From the NCBI RefSeq assembly GCF_036099295.1, contig NZ_CP107976.1, positions 2,356,001 through 2,420,000 on the forward strand: a stretch of 64,000 nt of DNA, given 5' to 3'. Both the position numbers and the translations under genes were made by a program. Positions within the stretch are counted from its first letter, which is position 1. Each line of letters starts with the position of its first letter. Shown here one piece after another: positions 32,007 through 40,545 of the stretch. Source of the stretch: Streptomyces sp. NBC_00358. Its GTDB lineage: Bacteria > Actinomycetota > Actinomycetes > Streptomycetales > Streptomycetaceae. Under the pieces are notes generated by a model. It did no database searches and had not been told where the DNA came from. It worked only from the letters and a program-made list of their open reading frames with translations.

Positions 32007-32492
32007 ATGACGTGGCTCGACACAAGTACCGAGAACTGCACGGTCCAGCGGGCGCTCGACCTGATCGGCGAGAAGTGGTCGATGCTGGTCCTGCGGGACG
32101 CGATGAACGGTGTACGGCGCTTCGACGACTTCCGGCGGCACGTCGGGCTCTCCGAGAGCGTGCTGGCGGACCGGCTGCGCAAGCTCGTCGCGGCCGGGAT
32201 CCTGGACACCGTCGCGTACAGCGAGCCCGGCAGCCGCACCCGGTACGAGTACCGGCTCACCCGCAAGGGCTGGGAGCTGTGGCCGGTCATGATCGCCCTC
32301 AAGCAGTGGGGCGACCGCTACACGGCGGATCCCGAGGGCCCGCCCCTGGAGGTCGTGCACGGGGACTGCGGCGAGCGGGTGCGGGTGGAGGTCGTGTGCG
32401 GCGCCGGGCACGGCGCGCTGATCCCGCCGGAGGCCCGCACCCGCCCCGGCCCGTCCGCGCGGCACGCCGACCCCGCCGCCGGCCGGCCGTGA
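32007..32492 (+). CDS. HxlR-family transcriptional regulator
   Basis: 161 residues, with the HxlR winged helix at the N-terminus: Cys in ENCTVQRALDLIGEKWSMLV, RFDDFRRHVG and LADRLRKLVAAGIL. That Cys occupies the position used by redox- or quinone-sensing members. The C-terminal ~45 residues carry two more Cys and a Pro/Arg tail. A TACGAT -10 box ends 7 nt before the ATG, so the mRNA is probably leaderless; an ATG three codons upstream is less likely. Divergent from the thioesterase gene. Confidence 0.88.
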   Translation: MTWLDTSTENCTVQRALDLIGEKWSMLVLRDAMNGVRRFDDFRRHVGLSESVLADRLRKLVAAGILDTVAYSEPGSRTRYEYRLTRKGWELWPVMIALKQWGDRYTADPEGPPLEVVHGDCGERVRVEVVCGAGHGALIPPEARTRPGPSARHADPAAGRP

Positions 32493-32713
32493 TCCGGGCG
32501 GCGGACGGACCGGGAGGCGAACCAGGAATCGGGCCGGGACACAGGCCGCCTCGTGGTGCCGGAGCCCCGCTCATGGCAGCGTGACCTCATACGGGCCGTC
32601 CCAGCACGCCGCCATGGATGTCCGCGCCGCGGGCACATGGCTCTCGTGACGGGTGGAACGGTTCCTCCCGTCCGGTGAAAGCGGCGCGCGAGGGACCGAC
32701 CAGTGGAGGAACG

Positions 32714-34078
32714 ATGAGCACGGACACGGGTCCACCGGCCCGCGAACGGTGGGCGGCGAGAGTCTCACTGGCCTCGGCCGCGCTCGCCGTGGCGCTGCCG
32801 CTCGCCTTCGGAGGCGTACGCGGCTTCCTGCTCCTGCTCGCCGCTCTCGCCGGCATGGCGGTCGCGGCGGCGGCGCTGTGGTGGATGCTGACACGGCGAG
32901 GCCCGGTGCGCTGGATCGCGGGGCTGCTGGCGATCGTCGTGCCCATCGCCGTCATCGTGGTCCTCGCGATCACGCTGCTGTGGACCCTGTTGCTGTCCCC
33001 CGTGCTGTGGATCATCGCCGTGTGGAGCGGCCGTTACGCGCTGCGGAGCGCCCGCGGCCGGATCCGGCCCATGAAGGAGCACCGCACCCCGCCGCCCCGA
33101 CGGCCCTTCGTCCTCATGAATCCGCGGTCCGGCGGCGGCAAGGTGGAGCGCTTCGGTCTCGTGGAGAAGGCCGAGCGGCTCGGTGCCCGCGTGGTGCTCC
33201 TCGACCCGGAGCACCATCAGGACGTCACCGAGCTGGCCCGGCAGGCGGTCGCGGAAGGAGCCGATCTGCTCGGCGTCGCGGGCGGCGACGGGACGCAGGC
33301 ACTCGTCGCGGCCGTCGCCGCCGAACACGGTCTGCCGTTCCTCGTCGTCTCGGCCGGCACCCGCAACCACTTCGCCATGGACCTCGGCCTCGACCGCGAC
33401 GACCCTGCCACCTGCCTCGACGCCCTCTCGAACGGGGTCGAGCTCCGGGTGGACCTCGGCTTCGCCGGGAAGCACCCGTTCGTCAACAACGCCTCGTTCG
33501 GCGCGTACGCGGCGGTCGTCCAGGATCCCGCCTACCGGGACGACAAGGTCGGCACCATCCTGCAGCTCCTCCCGGACCTGCTCACCCGCCAGCGCGGACC
33601 CCGGCTGACCGCCGAGGCGGCCGGCACGACCCTCGACGCGCCGCAGGCGCTGCTGGTGAGCAACAACCCCTACCGCACGAACGATCCGGCCGGTCTGGGC
33701 CGCCGCGAGCGGCTCGACTCGGGGCTGCTCGGCGTCCTCGGCGTCAAGGTGGACAGCGCGGTCGAGGCGGCCGCCCTGCTGCTCTCCCCCGATCCGCGCG
33801 GCCTGTCGGTCCTCACCGCGCGCGAAGTGGTCGTCGGCGCCGACAGCGACGAACTGGAGGTCGGCATCGACGGCGAGGCCATGGTCCTGCCCACCCCGGT
33901 GCGCTGCCGGCTCGAACCGGGTGTGCTCCGCGTCCGCGTCCCCAGGAAGCGGCCGGGTGTCCCCGCGGTCCAGCCCACCCTGGACTGGCGCCGGCTGCTC
34001 GCGCTGGCGATGCTCGTGGGCCGTACGGCGGGCGTACACCGCTCCGGCCGCAAGCCGAGGCCCGAGCAGCAGCCGTAA
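32714..34078 (+). CDS. Diacylglycerol kinase-like lipid kinase with membrane N-terminus
   Basis: 454 residues. Residues ~15-110 hold three to four transmembrane segments; the DAGK catalytic domain follows, with LMNPRSGGGKVER, the nucleotide site GVAGGDGTQALVA and SAGTRNHFAMDLGLD. The C-terminal DAGK/YegS beta-sandwich contains LEVGIDGEAMVLPTPV. It should phosphorylate a membrane lipid such as diacylglycerol or a related polyprenol or ceramide-like lipid. GGAGGAACG precedes the ATG. No obvious operon partner. Confidence 0.9.
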   Translation: MSTDTGPPARERWAARVSLASAALAVALPLAFGGVRGFLLLLAALAGMAVAAAALWWMLTRRGPVRWIAGLLAIVVPIAVIVVLAITLLWTLLLSPVLWIIAVWSGRYALRSARGRIRPMKEHRTPPPRRPFVLMNPRSGGGKVERFGLVEKAERLGARVVLLDPEHHQDVTELARQAVAEGADLLGVAGGDGTQALVAAVAAEHGLPFLVVSAGTRNHFAMDLGLDRDDPATCLDALSNGVELRVDLGFAGKHPFVNNASFGAYAAVVQDPAYRDDKVGTILQLLPDLLTRQRGPRLTAEAAGTTLDAPQALLVSNNPYRTNDPAGLGRRERLDSGLLGVLGVKVDSAVEAAALLLSPDPRGLSVLTAREVVVGADSDELEVGIDGEAMVLPTPVRCRLEPGVLRVRVPRKRPGVPAVQPTLDWRRLLALAMLVGRTAGVHRSGRKPRPEQQP

Positions 34079-34166
34079 CCACGGCCGGGCGGCGATCCGG
34101 CAACCCCCGAGCGTCGTCACACAAGCCGACGACACCAGTCGATCACTCCATTTGCGCAGCTCAAGT

Positions 34167-34202
34167 GACTATACACCGAGTGTATACACTCCATATATAG
34201 TC
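34167..34202. promoter_or_regulatory. Nested palindromic operator and leaderless promoter
   Basis: An AT-rich island holds the perfect palindrome AGTGTATACACT (34179-34190), an overlapping repeat TATACAC-CGA-GTGTATA, and outer arms GACTATA/TATAGTC. TATAGT at 34196-34201 is a good -10 box ending 6 nt before the deacetylase ATG. The layout suggests a repressor (GntR- or TetR-like) site over the promoter. Confidence 0.6.
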
Positions 34203-34207
34203 GCTCC

Positions 34208-34996
34208 ATGCCTTCTCTGACCAGGAAGATGAAAAGACCGGTGGCCGGGTTCCGCGCCGCGGCCGCGATCTCCGCCGCCGTCGCGCTGGCCCTGCCGCTG
34301 ACGGGGTGCGCGTCCATGGACACCACCGCGCCGAGCGCCGCGAGGGCGCATGCGGGAGCCGCCGGACAGGCGGAATTCGGGGCGGTGGACTGCCGGAAGG
34401 CCAAGTGCATCGCCTTGACCTTCGACGCCGGGCCGAGCGAGCACTCGGCCCGGCTGCTCGACATCCTCAAGGAGAAGAAGGTCAAGGCGACCTTCTTCCT
34501 GCTCGGCAAGCGGCACATCGAGAAGTACCCGGAGCTGGTGCGGCGCATGGCCGACGAGGGCCACGAGGTGGCCAGCCACACCTGGGACCACAAGATCCTC
34601 ACGCGGATACCGCCGGCGGAGATACGAGAGGAACTGCGCCGTCCGGACGATGAGATAGAGCGGCTCACCGGGCACAGACCGACGCTGATGCGGCCGCCGC
34701 AGGGGCGGACCGACGACACGGTACGGAAGATCGCGCGCGAGGAGGGGCTCGCCGAGATCCTGTGGAGCGTGACCGCCAAGGACTACCTGACGGACGATCC
34801 GGATCTGATACGCGAGCGGGTCCTCCAGCAGTCGTCCCGGGACGGGATCATCCTGCTGCACGATCTCTACCCGGGCACCGTCCCCGCGGTACCCGGGATC
34901 ATCGACGCGCTGAAGGAGCGCGGGTACGTGTTCGTGACGGTGCCGCAACTGCTGGCACCGGGGAGGGCCGAGCCCGGCACGGTGTACCGCCCCTGA
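34208..34996 (+). CDS. Polysaccharide deacetylase (NodB-like) lipoprotein
   Basis: 262 residues. A lipoprotein signal ends in LTGC (lipobox Cys33), so the enzyme is anchored outside the membrane. NodB motifs: TFDAGPS (the usual second Asp, a metal ligand, is Ala), SHTWDH with both metal His, RPPQGR and a late LLHDL. Likely substrate: N-acetylglucosamine in peptidoglycan or chitin-like polymers; the Ala substitution might weaken metal binding. A leaderless start is suggested by the -10 box just upstream. Confidence 0.88.
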   Translation: MPSLTRKMKRPVAGFRAAAAISAAVALALPLTGCASMDTTAPSAARAHAGAAGQAEFGAVDCRKAKCIALTFDAGPSEHSARLLDILKEKKVKATFFLLGKRHIEKYPELVRRMADEGHEVASHTWDHKILTRIPPAEIREELRRPDDEIERLTGHRPTLMRPPQGRTDDTVRKIAREEGLAEILWSVTAKDYLTDDPDLIRERVLQQSSRDGIILLHDLYPGTVPAVPGIIDALKERGYVFVTVPQLLAPGRAEPGTVYRP

Positions 34997-35033
34997 CGGT
35001 CGGCCGGAAAGGGCGGGCGGGGCGGCGCGGCGC

Positions 35034-35055
35034 GGCGGAGGGTTCGCCCTCCGCC
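35034..35055 (+). terminator. Terminator hairpin after the deacetylase gene
   Basis: Perfect 9-bp stem GGCGGAGGG / CCCTCCGCC closed by a stable TTCG tetraloop, 37 nt past the stop codon. Confidence 0.75.
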
Positions 35056-35085
35056 CCTGAGCCGTCGAGCGCCTACGATCATGCC

Positions 35086-35535
35086 GTGGTCCTGTTCGTC
35101 CTGGAACGCGCGTCCCGGCACTCCGTCGCCGAGAGCTGGCGGCGCCTGACCGACTGGCCCCGGCACGCGGACGTCGTCCCGCTGACCCGGGTCACCGTGC
35201 GCACCCCGCCGCCGACGCGGGAGGGCACGGTCTTCGTGGCACGCTCGGGGCTCGGGCCGCTCGCCTTCGACGACCCGATGGAGGTCGTCTCCTGGCGGCC
35301 GCCTCACGACGGGGGCACCGGAACGTGCCGCCTGCTCAAGCGCGGCACGTTCGTCACGGGCTGGGCCGAGTTCGAGGTGCACCCGGTGTACGGCGACGGG
35401 TCCACCGGTTCACGGGTGGTCTGGCGGGAGAACCTGAGCGTGCACCGCCTGCCCGGCTTCACCGACCGGCCGCTGGGGTGGTCGGCACGATGGATGTTCG
35501 GGCGGGCGATGGACGGCCTGCTGACACACGAATGA
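35086..35535 (+). CDS. SRPBCC (polyketide cyclase-like) protein
   Basis: 149 residues from a GTG; the pattern VLERASRHSVAESWRRLTDW PRHADVVPLT followed by strands ending in FEVHPVY and a C-terminal helix (WSARWMFGRAMDGLL) fits the START/SRPBCC ligand-binding fold. Function unknown; these proteins bind hydrophobic ligands or act as cyclases. The nearby ATG at 35081 is out of frame. TACGAT ends 6 nt before the GTG, suggesting a leaderless mRNA. Confidence 0.75.
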   Translation: MVLFVLERASRHSVAESWRRLTDWPRHADVVPLTRVTVRTPPPTREGTVFVARSGLGPLAFDDPMEVVSWRPPHDGGTGTCRLLKRGTFVTGWAEFEVHPVYGDGSTGSRVVWRENLSVHRLPGFTDRPLGWSARWMFGRAMDGLLTHE

Positions 35536-35579
35536 CAACGTCCGGGCAGCATGCGAACACCCGAACCGGGCGGAGGAGC

Positions 35580-36110
35580 TCCGCCTGCACGGGAGCACCC
35601 TGGCGGGCCGGGAGCACCCGGCACGGGCGGGGCACCCGCGCAGGCGGGAGCACCCGGTTCGGGCGGGAGCACCCGGTTCGGGCGGAGCACCCGGTTCGGG
35701 CGGAGCACCCGGCTCGGGCGGGAGCACCCGGCACCGGCGGGAGTGCCTGGCACGGGCGGCAACACCCCACACAGGCGGAGCCCCTGCACCGGCGGGAGCA
35801 CCCGGCACGGGCGGAGCCCCCGCACGGGCGGCAGCACCCGGCACCGGCGGGAGTGCCTGGCACGGGCGGCAACACCCCACACAGGCGGAGCCCCTGCACC
35901 GGCGGGAGCACCCGGCACGGGCGGAGCCCCCGCACGGGCGGCAGCACCCGGCACAGGCGGCGCCCCTGCACCAGCGGGAGCACCCGGATCGGGCGGAGCC
36001 CCCGGCTCGGACGGGAGCACCCGGCACGTGCGGGAGCGCCCCCGCACGGCCCGAGCACCACGCAGGGCCGGGGCATCCGGCACGGGCGCGGCACCCGGCA
36101 CGGAAGACGC
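35580..36110. repeat. Non-coding GC-rich minisatellite
   Basis: About 530 bp of degenerate tandem units of roughly 17-20 bp built on GGGCGGGAGCACCCGGTTC. Within it a 110-bp block (35723-35832) is repeated identically at 35833-35942. Because 110 is not a multiple of three, the apparent Gly/Ala/Pro-rich reading frames change frame between copies, so this is unlikely to be a gene. It occupies most of the 685-bp gap between the SRPBCC and cellulase genes. Confidence 0.85.
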
Positions 36111-36133
36111 ACCCGGCACGGCGGGGCGCCGTC

Positions 36134-36170
36134 GGGGAGGGGAACACCCGGGTCCGGTGTTCCCCTCCCC
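36134..36170 (-). terminator. Terminator hairpin after the cellulase gene
   Basis: Perfect 15-bp stem GGGGAGGGGAACACC / GGTGTTCCCCTCCCC with a 7-nt loop, 51 nt past the cellulase stop. Confidence 0.85.
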
Positions 36171-36220
36171 GGCAGTGAAGGACCTGTGCCTCCTGGACGC
36201 GGTCTCCGTCGACCGCTCCG

Positions 36221-37396
36221 TCAGTCTCCCGGGATGACGGGCGGGCTGGCGAGCCGGGACAGTTCCAGGGCCTGGTCGGGGAACCAGTCCCCCGCCTTCG
36301 GGTCGACCGTCCCGCGCTCCGGGTCCTCGGGCCCCGCCGTTCCGCGCAGACAGAGCCCGTCCGACTCACCCGGCGTCTTGATCCACAGCCGGGCGTCCTG
36401 GAGCGGATCGCCGGTACGCAGGGTGGGCCGGGCGCCGAGCCCCCGGTCCGGCGGGTTGCACCAGTCCTGCGCGTCCGTGTACTTGCCGGCGGGCGGGGTC
36501 CAGGTGCCCACGCCGTTGCGGCTGGAGTCCGTGACGAAGTGCTTCATCCGGGACGGCGACGCATGGACGTGCGCGTCGAGCCAGGCCTGCGCGTCGGCCC
36601 GCGACCACCACTGGTTCGGGCACTCGGCGACGTCACCACCGCTGTCCGCATAGGCGAGACAGGACGAGATCAGCTTGCCGTACCAGGAGTTGGCATCGTC
36701 GGTCTGGTAGTTGGAGGCGTTGGTGTAGAAGCCGGAGGCGCGCGCCACCCCGCCCTTGATCAGGCGCGGCACGATGGAGTTGACGCTCTGCCAGCCCGGA
36801 TGCCCGGTGTCGAGATAGACCCGTGTCCCGGGCAGCGGCTCCAGGGCGTCGACCGCGTAGTTGACCTCGGTGTACCGAGCGGCGGTCTTCGTGCCCTGCG
36901 CGTCGTCCTGGCCGCAGTCGGCGGGCAGCAGGGCGAGGGCGTCGGGTTCGAGGGTGACGATCACGTCGCCGTGCCCGATCCCCCGGGCCACCGCGTCGAT
37001 CCACGCCTGGTAGTCCGCGGTGTCGGCGGCGCCGCCCGCCGAGTAGTTGGAACAGTCCCGGCCGGGGATGTCGTACAGCACCAGCGCGGGAACGGCGTGC
37101 TCACGGCCCGCGTCGCGCACCACCGCGCGGACCTGCCGCTCGACCTCGGCCGGTGTCTCGTCGCCGAACCACACGGCCTGCGGGGTGTTCACCATCGCCA
37201 GAATCCCGGCCGCGTCACGGAACCGGCCGGCTCGGGCGAGCCCGAGTACCTGCTGGTACGCAGCCGGGTTCGGGTCCGGGACGTACAGCGCGGGTCCGTG
37301 GTCCGCGGACTGTGCCGCCTGCGCCGGGGGTACGGCGAAGAGGGCGGCCAGCCCGACGGACAGAGCGGCGAGCCAGGTGGGGGTGCGTCGTCTCAT
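36221..37396 (-). CDS. Secreted glycoside hydrolase family 6 cellulase
   Basis: 391 residues. Twin-Arg/basic start MRRRTPTW, hydrophobic core and PAQAAQ cleavage site near residue 27. GH6 hallmarks: LVLYDIPGRDCSNYSAGG, the catalytic-acid region VTLEPDALALLPADC, YLDTGHPGWQS, FYTNASNYQ and the late PPDRGLGARPT / LWIKTPGESDGLC. No carbohydrate-binding module, so a single-domain endoglucanase or cellobiohydrolase. It hydrolyses beta-1,4-glucan outside the cell. A CebR operator lies 41 nt upstream of the ATG, so expression is probably induced by cello-oligosaccharides. Confidence 0.95.
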   Translation of the reverse strand: MRRRTPTWLAALSVGLAALFAVPPAQAAQSADHGPALYVPDPNPAAYQQVLGLARAGRFRDAAGILAMVNTPQAVWFGDETPAEVERQVRAVVRDAGREHAVPALVLYDIPGRDCSNYSAGGAADTADYQAWIDAVARGIGHGDVIVTLEPDALALLPADCGQDDAQGTKTAARYTEVNYAVDALEPLPGTRVYLDTGHPGWQSVNSIVPRLIKGGVARASGFYTNASNYQTDDANSWYGKLISSCLAYADSGGDVAECPNQWWSRADAQAWLDAHVHASPSRMKHFVTDSSRNGVGTWTPPAGKYTDAQDWCNPPDRGLGARPTLRTGDPLQDARLWIKTPGESDGLCLRGTAGPEDPERGTVDPKAGDWFPDQALELSRLASPPVIPGD

Positions 37397-37436
37397 ACGG
37401 TTTCACTCCGGGGTCGCAACGGTCACCAGGGACTTG

Positions 37437-37450
37437 CGGGAGCGCTCCCA
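37437..37450. promoter_or_regulatory. CebR operator (cellulose regulon)
   Basis: CGGGAGCGCTCCCA matches 13 of 14 positions of the Streptomyces CebR box TGGGAGCGCTCCCA and is a near-perfect palindrome located 41-54 bp upstream of the GH6 gene. CebR represses cellulolytic genes until cellobiose or cellotriose is present. Confidence 0.9.
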
Positions 37451-37581
37451 CAGGAGGGTCGCCGAGAGGCATGCCTGCGTCAATACAGCGCACAGAAGAC
37501 AGGCGCAGAAACACAGGACGGGCACAGAAAAGGTGGGCGCAGAAAGGGTGGGCCGGTGGTCCCACCATCGTGCGACCGCCC

Positions 37582-38736
37582 TCAGGCCACCGATCCGATC
37601 CGCCGCGCCGGAACCGGGGACGCGTCGTGATGGATCGGCGTGTGCGCGCCGGTGAGGGAGACCCCGCTGCCCCCACGCCGGTCGGCCACGATCTCCGAGG
37701 CGATCGACAGCGCCGTCTCCTCGGGAGTGCGCGCTCCGAGGTCCAGGCCGATCGGTGACCTGAGGCGGGCCAGTTCCATCTCGGTCACGCCGACCTCGCG
37801 CAGCCGCTCGTTGCGGTCCAGGTGGGTGCGGCGTGAGCCCATGGCGCCGACGTAGGCGACCGGGAGCCGCAGCGCGAGCCGGAGCAGCGGGACGTCGAAC
37901 TTGGCGTCGTGGGTGAGGACGCACAGGACGGTGCGGGAGTCGACCTCCGTGGCCTCCAGATAGCGGTGGGGCCATTCGACGACGACCTCGTCCGCGTCGG
38001 GGAAGCGTGCCGCCGTCGCGAAGACCGGGCGGGCGTCGCACAGCGTCACCCGGTAGCCGAGGAACTTGCCCATGCGGACCAGCGCCGAGGCGAAGTCGAT
38101 GGCGCCGAAGACGATCATGCGCGGGGGCGGGACCGACGACTCCACCAGGACCGTGATCGGTGCTCCGCAACGAGAGCCCTGCTCTCCGATCTCCAGGGTG
38201 CCGGTGCGGCCTGCGTCCAGTTGGGCCGCCGCCTCGCCCACCACCGTACGGTCGAGCTCGGGATGGGCGCCGAAACCGCCCTCGTACGAGCCGTCGGAGC
38301 GCACGACGAGGGCCCGGCCCATCAGTTCGGCGGGCCCGCCGACGACGCGGGCGAGCGCCGCCGCCTCCCCGCCCGCCGCGGCGGCCAGTGCCGTCGCGAG
38401 CACCGTCCGGCGGGCGGTGTCCCGCGAGCGGACCGGGGTGACCAGGATGTCGATGACGCCACCGCAGGTCAGGCCGACCGCGAAGGCGTCGTCGTCGCTG
38501 TAGCCGAAGCGTTCGAGCACGGTCTCGCCGTCCTCCAGCGCCTGCCGGCACAGTTCGTAGACGGCCCCTTCCACGCAACCGCCGGAGACCGAGCCGATCG
38601 CCGTGCCGTCGGAGTCGACGGCGAGCGCGGCGCCGGGCCGGCGGGGCGCGCTGCCGCCGACCGCGACCACGGTGGCGACGGCGAAGTCGCGGCCCTGCCC
38701 GACCCACCGGTGGAGCTCTTCGGCGATGTCCAGCAT
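37582..38736 (-). CDS. xdhC: XdhC/CoxI-family molybdenum-enzyme maturation factor
   Basis: 384 residues. The N-terminal XdhC domain has IGSVSGGCVEGAVYE, whose Cys is implicated in Mo cofactor sulfuration; the C-terminal Rossmann domain has MIVFGAIDFASALVRMGKFLG and AYVGAMGSRRTH. It prepares sulfurated molybdenum cofactor for the xanthine dehydrogenase encoded upstream. AGGAGAC precedes the ATG, and the permease gene ends 68 nt before it. The last ~35 residues form a variable tail. Confidence 0.92.
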   Translation of the reverse strand: MLDIAEELHRWVGQGRDFAVATVVAVGGSAPRRPGAALAVDSDGTAIGSVSGGCVEGAVYELCRQALEDGETVLERFGYSDDDAFAVGLTCGGVIDILVTPVRSRDTARRTVLATALAAAAGGEAAALARVVGGPAELMGRALVVRSDGSYEGGFGAHPELDRTVVGEAAAQLDAGRTGTLEIGEQGSRCGAPITVLVESSVPPPRMIVFGAIDFASALVRMGKFLGYRVTLCDARPVFATAARFPDADEVVVEWPHRYLEATEVDSRTVLCVLTHDAKFDVPLLRLALRLPVAYVGAMGSRRTHLDRNERLREVGVTEMELARLRSPIGLDLGARTPEETALSIASEIVADRRGGSGVSLTGAHTPIHHDASPVPARRIGSVA

Positions 38737-38804
38737 CTCTCGGTCTCCTTGGCTGTGTGTCTGCCTGTCCGCTTGTCTGCGGTCGCGTGGAAGGGACGGG
38801 GGCG

Positions 38805-40262
38805 TCAGTGGACGCCCAGCCAGCTCTCGATCGGGTTGAGCGCGAAGTAGACGAAGAAGACCGCCGTCAGACCCCACATGAAGGCCCCGATCTCCCGGGC
38901 CTTGCCCTGGGCGATCCTGATGGCCGCGTAACTGATCACGCCGGCCGCCACGCCCGCGGTGATCGAGTAGGCGAACGGCATGATCACGACGGTCAGGAAG
39001 ACCGGGATGGCGGTGGCCCGGTCGGCCCAGTCGACATGGCGCGCGTTCATCATCATCATGGCGCCGATGACCACCAGGGCCGCCGCCGCGATCTCGCCCG
39101 GGACGATCGCCGTGAGCGGGGTGAAGAACAGGCAGGCCGCGAAGAAGAGGCCGGTGACCACGGAGGAGAGGCCGGTACGGGCCCCCTCGCCGACGCCGGT
39201 CGCGGACTCGACGAACACCGTCTGACCGGAGGCGCCGGCCACCCCGCCGACCGCTCCGCCCGCGCCGTCGATGAACAGCGCCTTCGACAGGCCCGGCATC
39301 CGGCCCTGGGCGTCGGCCAGTCCGGCCTCGGTGCCGACGCCGATGATCGTGGCCATCGCGTCGAAGAAACCGGCGAGCACGAGCGTGAAGACGATCATGC
39401 CGACCGTCATCGCACCGACCTGGCCCCAGCCGCCGAACTCGACCTTGCCGAAGAGCGAGAAGTCCGGCATCGAGACGGCGCCGCCGTGCAGTTCGGGGGC
39501 GCCTCCCGCCCACTCCTCCGGGTCGATGACCCCGGCGGCATTGAGGACCACGGAGACGACCGTGCCGGAGACGATGCCGATGAGGATTGCGCCGGGAATG
39601 CCGCGCGCCTGGAGCATGAAGATCAGCAGCAGGGTGGCGGCGAAGAGCAGCACCGGCCAGCCGGCGAGTTCTCCGGTGGCGCCGAGAGCGAGCGGGGTGG
39701 CCTTGCCCTGGTGCACGAAGCCGGCCTTGACCAGGCCGATCAGCGCGATGAACAGGCCGATTCCCATGGTGATGGCGTGCTTGAGGGCCAGCGGGATGGC
39801 GTTCATGATCATCTCGCGCAGCCCGGTGACGACCAGGAGCATGATGACCGCTCCGTACATCACGCACATGCCCATCGCCTGCGGCCAGGTCATCTGCGGG
39901 ACGACCTGCGAGGAGAGCACGCCGGACACCGAGAGTCCGGCGGCGAGGGCGAGCGGCACCTTGCCGACGAAGCCCATGAGCAGGGTGGTGAAGGCCGCCG
40001 CGAACGCGGTCGCGGTGATCAGGGCCTTCTGGCCGAGCACGTCCCCCGCCACGTCCTTGCCGGACAGGATGAGGGGGTTGAGCAGCAGGATGTACGCCAT
40101 CGCCATGAAGGTGGTGACGCCGCCGCGCACCTCACGCGCGATCGAGCTTCCCCGCTGGGTTATGTGGAAGTACCGGTCGAGCCAGGACCGTCCCGCCGGA
40201 ACGCGGCTGCCCGCGCCCGCGTCCTGCGCGGTGGTCTTCGGCTCCAGTGACTGCTGGGTCAT
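38805..40262 (-). CDS. AzgA-type (NCS2) purine permease
   Basis: 485 residues with 12-14 hydrophobic segments. Family signatures: LDRYFHITQRGSSIAREVRG near the N-terminus, TFMAMAYILLLNP, TATAFAAAFTTLLMGF, FVESATGVGEGARTGLSS and the GFFDAMATIIGVGTEAGL helix. AzgA proteins import guanine, hypoxanthine or adenine by proton symport. Its location between xanthine dehydrogenase and XdhC supports purine uptake feeding degradation. Confidence 0.93.
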   Translation of the reverse strand: MTQQSLEPKTTAQDAGAGSRVPAGRSWLDRYFHITQRGSSIAREVRGGVTTFMAMAYILLLNPLILSGKDVAGDVLGQKALITATAFAAAFTTLLMGFVGKVPLALAAGLSVSGVLSSQVVPQMTWPQAMGMCVMYGAVIMLLVVTGLREMIMNAIPLALKHAITMGIGLFIALIGLVKAGFVHQGKATPLALGATGELAGWPVLLFAATLLLIFMLQARGIPGAILIGIVSGTVVSVVLNAAGVIDPEEWAGGAPELHGGAVSMPDFSLFGKVEFGGWGQVGAMTVGMIVFTLVLAGFFDAMATIIGVGTEAGLADAQGRMPGLSKALFIDGAGGAVGGVAGASGQTVFVESATGVGEGARTGLSSVVTGLFFAACLFFTPLTAIVPGEIAAAALVVIGAMMMMNARHVDWADRATAIPVFLTVVIMPFAYSITAGVAAGVISYAAIRIAQGKAREIGAFMWGLTAVFFVYFALNPIESWLGVH

Positions 40263-40484
40263 GTGGGCCTGCTCCCAAGGTTCAAAGGGGCACCCGGACA
40301 GCCGTCCTGACGGCTGGTCAACCGCGAGCGCGGTTGCGGGATTTGGGATGGTGCTTCGGCCGCACGACCCGGGGGACGGCCCGAGGCGAACGTGAAGAAC
40401 GCGTTGAACTCTTCTGTGTTGCTTGGTTGTTGCTCACTGCTTCCTGCCGGGTCCCGGTTCCGCGAGCGGTGCGGTGACCGGGTG

Positions 40485-40530
40485 CTCCGGGCGGCGCGGC
40501 GAAGTGTGACGTTCCCGGCGCCGCCCGGAG
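40485..40530 (-). terminator. Terminator hairpin after the xanthine dehydrogenase operon
   Basis: Perfect 13-bp arms CTCCGGGCGGCGC / GCGCCGCCCGGAG separated by 20 nt, beginning 16 nt past the Mo-subunit stop. The permease and XdhC genes beyond it probably have a separate promoter in the AT-richer stretch near 40390-40440. Confidence 0.75.
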
Positions 40531-40545
40531 TGGACTGCCCGGTGC

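Noticed and set aside
35459..36369. Gly/Ala/Pro-repeat proteins readable through the minisatellite on both strands
   Set aside because: The 110-bp copy length shifts the frame between copies and no ribosome site or conserved start is present.
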